DNA from: Isoetes taiwanensis
Lineage: Eukaryota > Streptophyta > Lycopodiopsida > Isoetales > Isoetaceae
NCBI GenBank assembly: GCA_021234155.1
Contig: JAJEKV010000003.1
Coordinates: forward strand, 10,416,413 to 10,480,412
Direction: 5' to 3'
Length of the DNA stretch: 64,000 nucleotides
Below are positions 1 to 10,545 of the stretch, one piece after another; positions within the stretch are counted from its first letter, which is position 1, and every line of letters starts with the position of its first letter. The notes beneath the pieces are model-generated. The model did no database searches. It saw only the letters and a list, made by a program, of their open reading frames with translations, and was not told the origin of the DNA. The position numbers were made by a program, and so were the translations under genes.

Positions 1-203
1 TTTGAGAAGTTGAAATAAGCCCTAACCACTGTCCTAGTCTTAGCACTCCCAGATTCGAGAAAGACAAGTTGGTAGCCATAGATGCAAGTAAAATTGCAAC
101 CAATGAGATTCTAATGTAGGAAGAGAGAGTTTTAGCATACGACTCTCGCAAGATTAATGATGCTGAAACACGCTACCCGACTCATGATCATGAGTTGCTA
201 GCA
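1..203 (+). pseudogene. Ty3/gypsy RNase H fragment (copy A)
   Basis: End of a Ty3/gypsy pol gene. Conceptual translation in shifting frames gives the RNase H start VAIDASKIA (first catalytic Asp of the usual TDAS motif) and then VLAYDSRKINDAETRYPTHD, which is typical of chromovirus-like RNase H. An in-frame stop follows the ILM segment. It matches 45,983-46,183 almost base for base, where the upstream RT is still present. The reading stops at LLA, where the sequence passes directly into a minus-strand ORF1 fragment. Non-functional remnant; family assignment is firm, lineage is not. Confidence 0.85.
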
Positions 204-335
204 GGCCGGTGGGCACCCACTCTTTGGGCCGTAAAAGTTAAATGGGCTCAAATATGCATGATGTCCGTAAGAAGAAGTGTGCGACTACATCGGGATCCCG
301 AACTGCATCGCCGCCTCTCACGGACCCCGAAAGAA
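203..335 (-). pseudogene. Non-LTR ORF1 fragment, joined to gypsy RNase H
   Basis: On the minus strand this short piece encodes part of the L1-ORF1-like domain seen elsewhere in the window (DPDVVAHFF, then a degraded metal-free MHI segment). One edge is fused to the gypsy RNase H; the other is cut by the hAT-type element that starts near 336. The rest of the same ORF1 start (LNLRLIG-like) resumes after the hAT element at about 2,366-2,420. Better copies are 46,184-46,310 and the uninterrupted 57,279-57,770. Confidence 0.65.
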
Positions 336-2365
336 AGTGGGTAGCCCTTAAGCTCGAAATATCGCCAAAGGCTATTTTTTTAAACATTTGCATTTTTTTT
401 TCACTACTGTTGAGTAGGATCAATTAGGAGTGGTGCCAATAAAATATCGCCACCTTGTCTACAAAATTTCCCCCCTCCATTCATAAGTTAGCCTACGTCA
501 CTAAATGATGGATTCTTGGATTCGCTCCCATGTGAATTTTATTCTTGGTAATTATTCTAAAATTGCCCCTTAACTTCCAAAAATCATATAAAATTAATAC
601 AAATTTTTTTCTTGGTGAGTTTTTTGAATTGCCGTTTACCTCCAGGAAAAAAAAAAGGGAAGGGAAAAAACCATGCATGTTACATGGATCTCATGATCCG
701 GCTCCAACATCCAGGTATGCAATCCTGGAGTATTTTTGCTTTTGGTCTGTTGTTTATCCAATGATAAAAAGATGACTGAAATCAAATCGGTTTGTGCTTG
801 CCCACCATAATATGTAATTATGCCTCAGCTAAGTTTGTGTACCTGTTGTTTAGCCCTTAGTGTGGAGCTATTGAGATTTACAATCAGATAAGCACCACGA
901 GGTATGTTGTAGAGTAGTTATAGTTGGTTTGCTTACTCATTTTATCAGAATACTTGCCCTCTTGATTTGGTTATGAGGCATTTGATTTTCTTACATTTTA
1001 GAGCAACATACCTTATCTTGGCTATCAGTTTTTTCTATTTTTTTGTTATCATGATTATTTCTATGTACGTGCAACCAATCTAGGTAATACATGATGTATA
1101 TGATTGTCTGTCTCTTGTATTTTAATCATCAACTGCTCAGTTCAATTGTTGCACAGACATCCTTATGACCTTCAAATTGGTGACGAATGATGTTAAATAT
1201 CGTGGTAGAAATCTAGGGTTTAGGCACCAATGTCTTTCGATTGTTTGTTTTTCTAACGACCCATTGTCATTTAGAAAGTACAATATCTAAGCATTTTATC
1301 GCTCAATTATGGGTGTCACAATAAAGGTAAAATTAGGGTCCAATAAAAATTAATGCCTTAGGGTACTACTAGATGGGTGTAATTTACATTTTTATTGCTG
1401 ACACTAATCATCTTGGCCTTTGCTTGAGGATTTGTTGCCCACTGTCCATGCCGAGGTTCTGCCTTCTGAGTTTGGTAGGGCCACAGAACATGCATCGACC
1501 CTGACCTTGCGTAGTGCAGGAGACGGGTAACTCGCCTGCTACAGATGAGGCTGCCTCTTTTTTCAGTCAGGTGATGCACATACCTGCCGACGGCATCCTT
1601 TCAGCCCAGCGGGTTGGAGCAAAGCACTCGCCCCGACCGCCCTCATCTCTCTTGGTCTGCTTTCAGGATGCTCTTTCCAGGCTACACATCTTACGGCATG
1701 GCAATCATTTGAAGGGAACCACCTTCTCTGTTCAGGAGGATTTGACCCCATCACAGCTTTGCAGGCGGAAAGAAGAGTTATATCGAGTGCGCGAGGCTCG
1801 CCTACAAACGGAAATGGGCGGTATAGGGAGGGGAGGCCAGGCTATCATTCGGGATCAGTGGCCGGCTGATCCCTGGACAGTTTTGGCATAGCCACGGGCT
1901 CCCTGTTCTTTGGGTTCGTTCAATTTCCTTTATTTGTGTGTTGTAACGGGGCTTAGACCCCATGTTACTCGCTTTTTGGGCCCGGCCCTCTGTTACTGTA
2001 GGGCTTATGCCCCTTTGTTTAGCCTTCGTCCCGTAAACCCGATTGGGTTCCGTGGACATTAAAATTTCTTCCTTCCTTTCTCTTGTGAAGACACATACAC
2101 CAATGTCTGGTAAGTTGTATATTCATTATGTGAGCATTACGCTTAGAACTATATATGGTCATAACAAATATATATTGTAGACCCAAATTTTACTTGAGAG
2201 AAAAGTATATATTTCATCGTTTGATGGATGAAAGATTCACCAAGGTTGCTAAAACTCAAATTGAAGCCCGAAATAAAATTGCCAACATAACTAATCGGAA
2301 AAAGCTAAGACTCGCCTCACATTCTAAATTACACCTATGAAAATTTGGGTTTAAGGGCTACCTTG
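336..2365. mobile_element. Non-autonomous hAT-type element, copy A
   Basis: Copy of the element at 46,311-48,366. The left end is slightly degraded (gggtagcccttaag at 338-351). The right end ttaagggctaccttg (2,351-2,365) is its inverted repeat and is followed by ccgatgag, the target duplication. No transposase frame is visible. About 345-1,417 holds no gene I recognise and is shared with copy C. A 5'-truncated ORF1-only retroelement is nested at 1,418-2,081. The stretch 2,155-2,340 is a short open frame conserved in three copies with no known match. Confidence 0.7.
1418..2081 (+). mobile_element. 5'-truncated ORF1-only retroelement (copy A)
   Basis: The 3' part of an L1-ORF1-like frame runs to a stop at 1,889-1,891 and is followed by a 3' UTR with short hairpins and the end gattgggttccgtggacatt plus a pyrimidine tail. 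Readable blocks are MHIPADGILSAQRVGA, HLKGTTFSVQEDL, VREARL and IIRDQWP, the layout of the L1 ORF1p RRM followed by its C-terminal domain. Two compensating frameshifts (near 1,620 and 1,805) break copy A; copies B and C are cleaner. Loss of the 5' end is usual for target-primed reverse transcription. It is nested in the hAT-type element. Confidence 0.7.
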
Positions 2366-4507
2366 CCGATGAGGCGCATGTTCAAATGCCGATCTTGCCC
2401 AGGCGGGTCCGAACCCCAACAATAGAGGCTAAGTAATTGCTCTAAACAAATGCATGAAAGTAACCCAAAACAAGGTGCTATCAAAGCTGATACAGCCTAA
2501 GCATTGGGCCAAGAGTTAAAAAGATGGTTCTCTTAGTGAAGGTTATTATAATTCCGTAGAAGTTATATCAATGGGTTGTGCACAATAATGTATTTGGTGT
2601 GCAAGCAGCTATGTTATTAACATTAACGTGTAGAGATAGTAAATCATTTTATATATGATCTCCTTAAGGAATTCTTTTTTTATTGAGCCAGTAGCTTAGA
2701 CGTTCGCATGTTTGAACCGAATGACACATGATGAAAATATAATTCGTGATGCATTATAACCATGCATAAACTTTTGTTGCTTCTTGATATGCTATGGGAG
2801 TCTTGCCATTATAATATCACGTTATAAATATTTGCTGTTACGTGTACATTTAAATTCCTCTTTGAGTTTTTTTCTCAAGGTATATTCAAGTATTTTGTTA
2901 GCAATGCAAATAGATATTATGTTTAAGGGTTTGAATGTGTGACTTTTATGTGCACGATTTTTTCACTTCTAATCGCTATCCCCTTCCTAATTTTTTCTTT
3001 GACAAAAATAAAAAAAGTCTATGGACCGTTGATTTCGTCATTCAACAGAAAAAAAAGGTCTGTACATGTGTCAAGGTTGGCTTCCAGGCCTCGCCTGAAC
3101 CATAGAGGAAAAAAGAAAAGAAGAATAGAAATGAAGAAGTATGGCGAAGCCCGAGAGCAATTGAATCTCCCCCGGCACGATCGCATTTCTTGTAAACAAG
3201 AAAATTGCAGTTCATTGCATGCATTGTTGATTAACTTCTATGAGTTTTCTATGCTACTTAATTTCTGAGCTTATGGTTCTTAAGGAGGTCCAAATCCTAG
3301 GATTGCCATGGCAAAATGGAACCTTGCCTTCTTTGCTAAATTTTAGGCCTTTTCATATCAGCTTTGATGTTGTCCTCTATAAGTCCAACCCAAAACAAAA
3401 TGTGCTCGATGAAATCCGGCTTTCTATTTAAAAGTCTGGCCTCTATTCCTTGCAAATGTTGACTTCCAATAGTTGTAAATGTTTGGCAACAAGGACATCT
3501 ATTTCATCTCTAAATCCCTGAATAATATAATATGGCAACAAATTCAACATTTCATGAATCACGAACAACATAATTTATTGCCGTACTTTATGTAGGAGAA
3601 AACATAGGCTCATGTAGACACGAGACTATACAAACAAGGGAATGTTATCTCCAAAATATACACATAAACACCTATCAACCATGCACACATGTTACGCATA
3701 TAGAAGGAACATCTGACTTGAAGAATAACTTAAAAGGAGCTTGACTGACAATCCTACATATATTTTAATTGCAAAGATCCCGAATGATGGATTAGGTCTA
3801 AGACCTGTATTTCATTGCATTAAAATATGGATCCACGATCCCTCTAAGAGTTGATATGCAAAGGCTTACTTATGAACTTGTTGCAAGAAACAAAAATTCT
3901 TAGCATTCTTTATGAGTCGCATGAAACAAAAATTTGGAAAATACATGTCCGCCCTGGTTTTTGAAGGAGATGATTCCGGCATTCATTCAAATCACGTAAC
4001 ATTCTCGTTGGTGGAAGATCAGCCGGTTCCGGCGGTTTTTCCATCCGGCCGAAATGGTCTTCTTCATCCGCTTCGGGCGGCAAGAGCTAAGTGATCGACA
4101 TGGATTTCCTTGCATCGAGATATTTGCTTGGATGGCCCTGGTATAAATAGCACATTTTGCCCTAATCAATCAATATTTTGTTGCATTTTGCATTTTCATG
4201 GCTTTTTACGAAAATGTTAAGCCTAGCATTGTATGTATCGTTCTCGGTCATTTAGTAATTTCCTCACCACCGAACTTGGACGTAAAGTTACTGAAATCAA
4301 GCCCGAGTATTGTTCATGGCTTATAAGTTCATGGCTTTTTATACAAGCGTTGCATTTCAAGCATGGCTTTACAACTACCGTTACATATAAGCTGAAATAT
4401 CTTATTCCACATGTCTGTCATTTTTGGCTTTGTAACATTTCGTAGCATCTTCCAAATTGGATTTACTTGCTGCAAAGTGATCTCTAATAATGTAATCTTT
4501 TTGCAGT
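2366..4507. repeat. Composite repeat module M, copy A
   Basis: Non-coding sequence shared nearly base for base with 11,489-13,647, 48,367-50,490, and (with an ORF1-only element inserted) 28,440-32,078 and 57,660-62,621. The first about 60 bp encode, on the minus strand, the beginning of an ORF1 RRM. The remainder has only short chance frames. A motif like a tRNA A box (gtagcttagacg, near 2,692) is followed by gtttgaaccg, but no tRNA fold is evident. A TIR element interrupts the module at 4,507. Confidence 0.75.
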
Positions 4508-4739
4508 TAAGTCATATTTAATTAAAGTGGGACAAATCTTGAATTTTGGGACTCGGACTAAAAATGGGACTCACACACCATAAAAGAAATTTCTGAATTG
4601 ATTGCTTGAATAGAATTACACATGACACACATAGAATTGGGTTACTTGTTTTCCTCATAAATTTTACAAACCACTAGTTGAGAAAGTTTTCAAACTTCTC
4701 AATATTATGTACCCTCATACAATGATATAGCATGGAGGT

Positions 4740-6304
4740 TGCTCATGGCCTTGTCCATCTCCCTTCTTGGGATCTTGTGTGTGTTGTCCTTTGCAATGTG
4801 AGAACTTGGATATGACCATACCACACACTCCACCAATTCCCTCCTTTGAGGGTCAGCATAATTTGCCCTCCACTTCTTCTCCCATCAGTCAGTGTATTGC
4901 TCCTTCAAGTTGCCCTTCTTGTGTCTCCCAATGGGCTCCCAATATTGAATTTGGAATCCGGGATCTAACTCCTCTCCATCGGGCATAGTGGTGGTTACAT
5001 CGAGAGTGCCACCCCTAACCATATTGGACAAATCCTCATCATCGCCTTACTAGCACAAAGTATCCTTCCTTGATGTCCTCAAAGGGATCCCACTCGGGAA
5101 GATCAAACCACTTCGGCTTTGAGGCCTTACTTCCCACAAACCACTTGGAACCCTTGTTGTTGGGACCCAAGTGAGCATTCTTAGACGTGCTTGCACCTTG
5201 AGAACCCTCCCATCTTGACTCGGCAAGAACCCGCCTCTTAGCTCCCTCCCACATGGTCGTTCGGTTTCTAAGCATGTCACAACTTTCTCCCAAGACTTGA
5301 TTAGGAGTCCATTTGATTTTTCTTAAGAGTGGAGGTGTGCTTTCCATTTCAACATCATCCCAAAGTGTTATGTAATCCTTGATGCCCTTCACCAGCTGGC
5401 TAGAGTCTTTGACTGCCTTGAAGGGAGGTAGTGGTTTTGGCTGCCCTTTAGGAATGAGAACTTCACCAGCCAGAAAGACCCCTTTGCCACAACTTCGATA
5501 CCTTGTACGCATCCACAACTTGTCACCTGGTCCCACTTATATTGCATGATTGGTATTCCATCCCTAACCCAAAACTTGAACTGAAGTGGCTTTGTGTGTC
5601 CTGTCAACCGGTCCTTACCATCTAGCAAGTATCCTTCGGCAAATGATTTCCAATCTGCAACCTCATCCATCAAGAAAGCCATTGGGTTGGGGTCAATGCG
5701 AAATCTCAAACACATCCATTAGTTCAGGGGAGAGTGGTCACGCTTTTCTCTCTTGAGCTTGGTGGAGAAAGTTCCAAAGAATCCATCTATATCATCATGC
5801 GATGCCCAACCATCATGAATCCCACTTTCACAACTTTGAATACTCCCACCGGCACATCCAAGTATGACATTGCCCCAAACATCCATCTATTCTTGTTTTT
5901 TTTCCAACAGGTTGTCCAACCCGAACACATAGCTCCTCAGGCAGTGATTTCTCAAGTAAGGGAAAATCATCCCAAGTCCTCCTTGATTCACTAGACACCT
6001 TGGATGTGAGCTTTTTTATCTGCCTTTGGTAACAAAGCGGTTGATCATCCATCAAAGCCTCAAAAATGGGTGCTGAAGGGGAATACCTCCTCCCTTCTAT
6101 CGATCCTTTCTCTAGTGTTCTCAGGCACTTGAAAATAGAGCTCACATGGAAGTTTGGATCATCTCTCCATAGATCAAGCACAAAATGACCATATGTTCCA
6201 GTTCCATGACCATGTGTTAATACACCCGCCAGACTTACTTTCATCTGAAAAGCGAGAAAACTCGTTTCCTTTCTGACAGATGTCATCATTTCAGGTAGTT
6301 CCAT
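4740..6304 (-). pseudogene. Unrecognised broken ORF, divergent from the phosphatase
   Basis: Three long minus-strand frames (6,304-5,828; 5,715-5,389; 5,536-5,039) plus an open stretch to about 4,740 read on from one another through a few stops and frame changes, as expected for one decayed gene of roughly 500 codons. Composition is protein-like: charged, with Trp-rich segments such as WKSFAEGYLLDGKDRL, KFWVRDGIPIMQY and WFDLPEWDPFEDI. I do not recognise a domain. The first ATG (6,304) lies about 25 bp from the oppositely directed phosphatase start. It could be an element-encoded protein or a captured host gene. Confidence 0.45.
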
Positions 6305-6328
6305 GTCAACGACTCCGGATCATTGTCA

Positions 6329-7130
6329 ATGGATACCAGCGGTTCACGTCGCGAGGAGGAGAATGCACTCCCCAAAGACAATCCAGAGCAAGACACTGCT
6401 CACAGCCAGAAAGGACCTGAAAAGATAATGATCCCGCATTTGGATCCCGATGAACCGAAAATATGGTCAGAGCCAAACTCCAACTGGGATCCAGCTGGTC
6501 CCGCCAAGCTTGTAATATTTGATGTCAATGGAGTATTAGCTGCAGTATACCACGATAAAGACGTCCCCGAGATTAACACCTCGCAGACCCCAACCAAAAC
6601 AGAGCATAAAATAGTGTATCCGAGGCCTAGAGCTAAGGAAATTGTTGAATGGTGCCTGGAACGGGGATTCGAAGTGGGCATATGGTCTTGTATGGCAAAG
6701 AAAAATATTGTCAATGTTCTTGGTGTTCTCGGCATTTCAGTTTTGAAGTTCAAGTTCGTTTGGGGAAACGAAAGGGTCGAGCATGTGTCGGACCTCGATG
6801 GGGAAGCCTATAATGGTGAAAAGGCTGGACAGGGTTTATGAGCAATTCCAGGACTATGGCAAACACAACACGCTGATCATAGACGACTCCGCCTACAAGT
6901 GCTATCATAACGCGCAAAATACAATCATTGCTAAGCCATATCGACCTGAAGAATATGAGACGGATAGGTGGTTGTCCTTCGGACTCTGTTCTGTCTTGGC
7001 GGAATCCCTCTTTGCCATTCATGTCGCCGATGTGATTAGGAACTATCCGAGCCTCACGGAACCCGATCCAGAGAGCAAGGCGATCATGAAAGCTATGGAC
7101 GACAAATACTTTGGTGAACAAGAAGAGTGA
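6329..7130 (+). pseudogene. FCP1/NIF-type HAD phosphatase, one frameshift
   Basis: HAD-superfamily protein of the CTD-phosphatase-like (NIF/FCP1) group. The first frame (ATG 6,329; a TTG lies two codons upstream) has a charged 50-residue N-terminus, then KLVIFDVNGVL (motif I; nucleophile Asp kept, second Asp is Asn as in many plant members), a YPRPRAKEIVEW helix and GIWSCMAKKN (motif II region). The second frame, +1 relative and open to 7,130, has GKPIMVKRL (motif III Lys), NTLIIDDSAYKC (motif IV Asp pair) and a C-terminal helix. Together they cover a normal-length domain of about 265 residues. The only break lies at about 6,790-6,800, at gacctcgatg. It lies inside a TIR transposon with no introns visible. 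Either a recently broken captured gene or an intact gene with a sequence error. Confidence 0.75.
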
Positions 7131-7210
7131 CCTCTGCTTTCAAATAGTCAAATTGTGTGAATATTGTAAACAAACATGAACACATGTATTGAACATTTTG
7201 TAATGAATAT

Positions 7211-7520
7211 ACTTGTATATTGAGTTTTCGATGCCTTTCTCGACTCACGAGTCGAGAAAGGCATGCTTGTCCTATTGATGAGACCATTTGTATGTTTGAT
7301 TGTGTGACTGGATGCAGCCACAATCTATTATGATAATGCTTGTACATTGCGTTTCCTGGGCCTTTCTCGACTCGCGAGTCGAGAAAGGCATGCTTCAAGT
7401 ATCTCGCTGACGAAACCATTTGTATGCTTCCGGTGTGTGATTGGATGCAACCATATTCTAATGAGAATGGTTGTACTTTCACTTTTATAGGCCTTTCGAC
7501 TCATGAAGTCGAAAAACACT
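7211..7520. repeat. Three tandem units each with a palindrome
   Basis: Units of about 127-131 bp start near 7,211, 7,338 and 7,469 (cttgtatattg, cttgtacattg, gttgtactttc). Each has a palindrome: 7,231-7,264 has 16-bp arms ATGCCTTTCTCGACTC with a 2-base centre; 7,360-7,389 is a perfect 30-bp palindrome with gactcgcgagtc in the middle; 7,494-7,514 is a decayed version with 8-bp arms. The array starts about 80 bp after the phosphatase stop, so it could form stem-loops in the 3' UTR. Confidence 0.85.
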
Positions 7521-7530
7521 ACTTCCCACG

Positions 7531-8437
7531 CCATTGGATGCGGTTGTATGGAATGAATGTTCTCCATTGTAATTTGATTTCAACATTCTTTTTCTTCGTT
7601 TTGACTAATGGCACCGTAATTGTTAATCATACTCTCCTTGCTCCGGTGGTTCGGCAATGCATCCGACACCAAAGCAGATCTCGCCGGGCATCACAGAGAC
7701 CGCAGCAGCGCAATGATCCCGCTCAAGGTGGAAGAAATACCGCTTCCGGCACGTATCCCGTCCACGCTACACTCTTTGCCCGGCCTTTGGGATAAGGTTG
7801 CTTTGCGAATTCAGAGGTTGCTCGCTACACCACGGGGATAAAGAACAGGCGAAGAACAAAGAGAAAGTCCAGAAGCTCAAAGCATCTTGCAAGCATTGCA
7901 TAACATCCCACGGAGGAGGGGGAAGGAGCGTATTCTGATGAAAGGTCACGCTTGGGGCGAGAGTGGAGAAGTCGGGTGGACAGGTCGGCCCGGTAGCTCC
8001 AGGCACCTCCACGTGAGGCATTCCACACTCTTCAGGTTGCCCCTAAGGCTTACGAAATCGGCGTGAAGAAGCCGCGCCGGGGTTAATCCCCTAAGGTGGA
8101 CCACCTACCAAGATGATGTAATCAGTAGTGACAAAGAAGACCACCATGGTCTCTCGTCCGATGTAAAATACATTGTACCTGTTCAATTTATTAATAAAAA
8201 TTATTTTTCAACTAGATCTTTGGTTTCAAACTTTAATGGATTTCCTTTGTTTCAGTTGCATTGTTCTTGTTCTCGACTACTAACAGGGAAAACTGCAAAG
8301 AAAGCTTGGATCGAGTTTTTATTCAAAAATTCAATTAAGGATAGTTTTCGGGTCGGGGTGCTCCTTTTTATGTAAATTAACCGGGTTCCGAAAAAAAATG
8401 GGAATGGAATGAGTTCCACTTTAATTAAATACGACTT
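7531..8437. other. No recognised gene; right part of TIR element
   Basis: Contains short frames on both strands (for example 7,340-7,795 and 8,021-7,767), none with a domain I know. It is GC-richer between 7,660 and 8,130 than the flanks, which suggests captured coding or UTR sequence. A run ending attaataaaaatt near 8,190-8,204 could serve as a plant polyadenylation region. Confidence 0.4.
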
Positions 8438-8438
8438 A

Positions 8439-8955
8439 GTTTCAGTTCAAGGGTTCTATACTTAGCTCCCATAAAGCATGTACCTTATGGTTTGTCCCAA
8501 AAAAACCGCCTTTCTTAGCTGCACATTTCAAGTATTCTAACAGGTCCGAAATGCTCCATGTCTCATGCATGCTTGATTTTTTGAATTTGCCTGTGATGAT
8601 TTATAGAAGACAAAACTATCATTCATAAATCTGTTGCAGTAATCTTTGCATGTTTAAGTAACAATTGGTTAGATTTTTTCTCGCGTGCAAGTCTGATTGC
8701 AATAGCTCCACTGGTCGTAGAAGTATCTGAGTGTATTCTTGAAGGAAGCTGGTATATTTTGTTGCTCTGACAAATAATAAGCAGCAAACATATATGGAAC
8801 TAAGATGCTTTAGGAGTAGAATAACAAACAATATTTTTGCTGAAAACTCAGAGTTGTTATATGAATGTTCTATATACTTTTGCAAAGGTGACAAGTTCAA
8901 CTGTCGTAGTTGTATTTTCAATGGTTGTGTTGTATGCAAGTTTCAACATCAAAAC
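8439..8955. repeat. Composite repeat module, continuation of copy A
   Basis: Resumes the module exactly where the TIR element split it (tttcagttcaagggttctatac). Matches 13,648-14,085 and 50,490-50,830, then skips about 400 bp to match 14,480-14,565 (cttttgcaaaggtgacaag), so copy A has an internal deletion. The following 156 bp (8,956-9,111) match nothing else in the window and hold no gene. Confidence 0.7.
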
Positions 8956-9111
8956 TATCTTCTTATATTATAAAAATATAGCGTGTGTCTTCCATGGAGA
9001 CCTAGATCGAACGGTTACAGGATTTGATCGACCGACGGTGAAGATGACATGTGCGTGATTTCAACCAAAATTTCATCTTGACTATTGTTTCAATAAGATT
9101 CACTCAATCCG

Positions 9112-10543
9112 ACAGTGAAGGGGTAAAAGGGAAAAGGAAAAAGGGAAACGAGAGGAAAAATGAAGAAAAAAGGAAAAGGAAGGGGAAAAGGACAAAATAA
9201 AAAAGGGGAAATAGAAATAAATAAATAAAAGATAGATAGATAGATAGATAGACGAAAATAGAAAAAGGAAAGGGAAAAGTGGGAAAAAGAAAAAAAAAAG
9301 GTGGGGAAGTGAAAAAGGGAAAAGGAAGGAGAAAATGGAAAAAGGGAGGGCAAAGGGCCGAAGGAAAAGAAGAAAGTGAAGGCAAAAGGTCCGAAGGAAA
9401 AGGGAAGGAGAAAAGGAAAGGAAAAAAAAGTGGAGAAAAAGGGAAGGGAAAAAGAGGAGGAAAATGGAATGGAAAAAGGGCCATCGGGAAAAGGGAAATG
9501 GAAATGGAAGGGGAAGGGGAAGGGGAAGGGGAAGGGAAAAGGAAAAGGGTGAAATGCACAGGAAAAAAGGGAAGAGGAAAAGGGTGAATAAAAGGGAAAA
9601 GGGAGGGAAAAAGGGTATGAAAAAATGGAAGGAAAAAAGGAGAAAAGAGGAAGGATGAGGAAAGAAAAAAAGGGAAGAGAAAATGGCATGGGATAAGGGC
9701 ACCGAAAAAAGGGGAAGAGTGAAAGGTTGAGAAAATAAGGAAAAGGGAAGGAAAAAGGGGAACAAAAAAGGATGGGGATAAAGGAAGGGAAAAAGGGCAT
9801 GGACAAAGAGAAAGAGAAACGAAAAGAAAAAAGAAAAAGAAAGGGAAAAAGGGAAACTAAAAAAAGGGAAGAGGGAGATGGGAGGGGGGAAAGGGCACGA
9901 GATAAAGGGGAAGAGGATAAGGAAAGGCAAAAAGGCATGGAAAAAGGGAACGCGAAAGAAAAAAGAAAAAAGAAAAAGGGAGGGGAAAAGGAACTTGAAA
10001 AAAGTGCACGAAGAAAAAGGGAAGAGGTAAATGGGAAAAGGGAAGGGGGAAGGGAAGAAGAAAGGAAAAAGGGAGGCAAAAAAGAGCATGCGAAAATGGA
10101 AGCAAAAAAGGGCATGGGAAAGAAAAAGAGAAGGGGGAAAAAAAGGGAAAAGAAAAGGGAAAAAAGGAAAGCGAAAGGAAAGAAAATAGAAAAAGAAAGG
10201 GGAAAAGGGAACCAGGGAAGGGGAAAGGGGGGCAAGATAAAGGGAAAGAGGAAAAGGGTGAAGAAAAGGGAAAAAAGGAAGCGGAAAAATGCATAAAAAA
10301 AGGAAAAGGAAAAAGAAAAGGGGGAAGAGAAAAAGGTGGGAAAAAGAGGAAAATAGGGATAGAAAAAAAGGGAAGAGAAAAAATGTGGAGAAAAGGGCAT
10401 GGAAAAAGGGAAATGGAAAAAGGAAGGAAGAGGAAAGGAAAAAAAGGCACAAAGAAAGGGGAAGAAGGAAGGGGTTGAGAAAAGAGAAAAAATGGAAAGG
10501 AAGAAGTCCATCAGGAAAATGTAGACGGGAAAGGGAATAGGGA
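9112..10543. repeat. 1.43-kb polypurine tract
   Basis: The plus strand is almost entirely G and A in irregular runs such as gggaaaaagg, with isolated pyrimidines often in catgg or gcac. Six turns of gata occur near 9,231-9,252. The right edge abuts copy B of the hAT/ORF1 sequence at 10,546 and so replaces the left part of that hAT element. Very long frames on both strands here are composition artefacts. Such a tract can form triplex (H-DNA) structures; whether it is real DNA or partly a read artefact needs raw data. Confidence 0.9.
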
Positions 10544-10545
10544 GC

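Larger units (their letters stand above)
4508..8438. mobile_element. 3.93-kb TIR DNA transposon carrying host-like genes
   Basis: Ends are inverted repeats: TAAGTCATATTTAATTAAAG at 4,508 and its complement (one mismatch) ending at 8,438; similarity runs about 24-27 bp. Copies B (13,645) and C (50,488) show the uninterrupted site tttttgcagtttcag, so the insertion is precise. The duplication is gt, or agt if the last base is counted as target. Subterminal gggactc-type repeats follow the left TIR. It holds a phosphatase gene, a divergent unrecognised ORF and a hairpin array, but no recognisable transposase, so it resembles a Pack-type element. The superfamily cannot be fixed: CACTA, hAT and Mutator signatures are absent. 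Confidence 0.7.

Noticed and set aside
2690-2730. tRNA- or SINE-like boxes (gtagcttagacg ... gtttgaacc), repeated at 11,830, 30,492, 48,710 and 59,706
   Set aside because: The boxes are only about 16-20 bp apart and no cloverleaf can be drawn, so neither a tRNA gene nor a clear tRNA-derived SINE head is supported.
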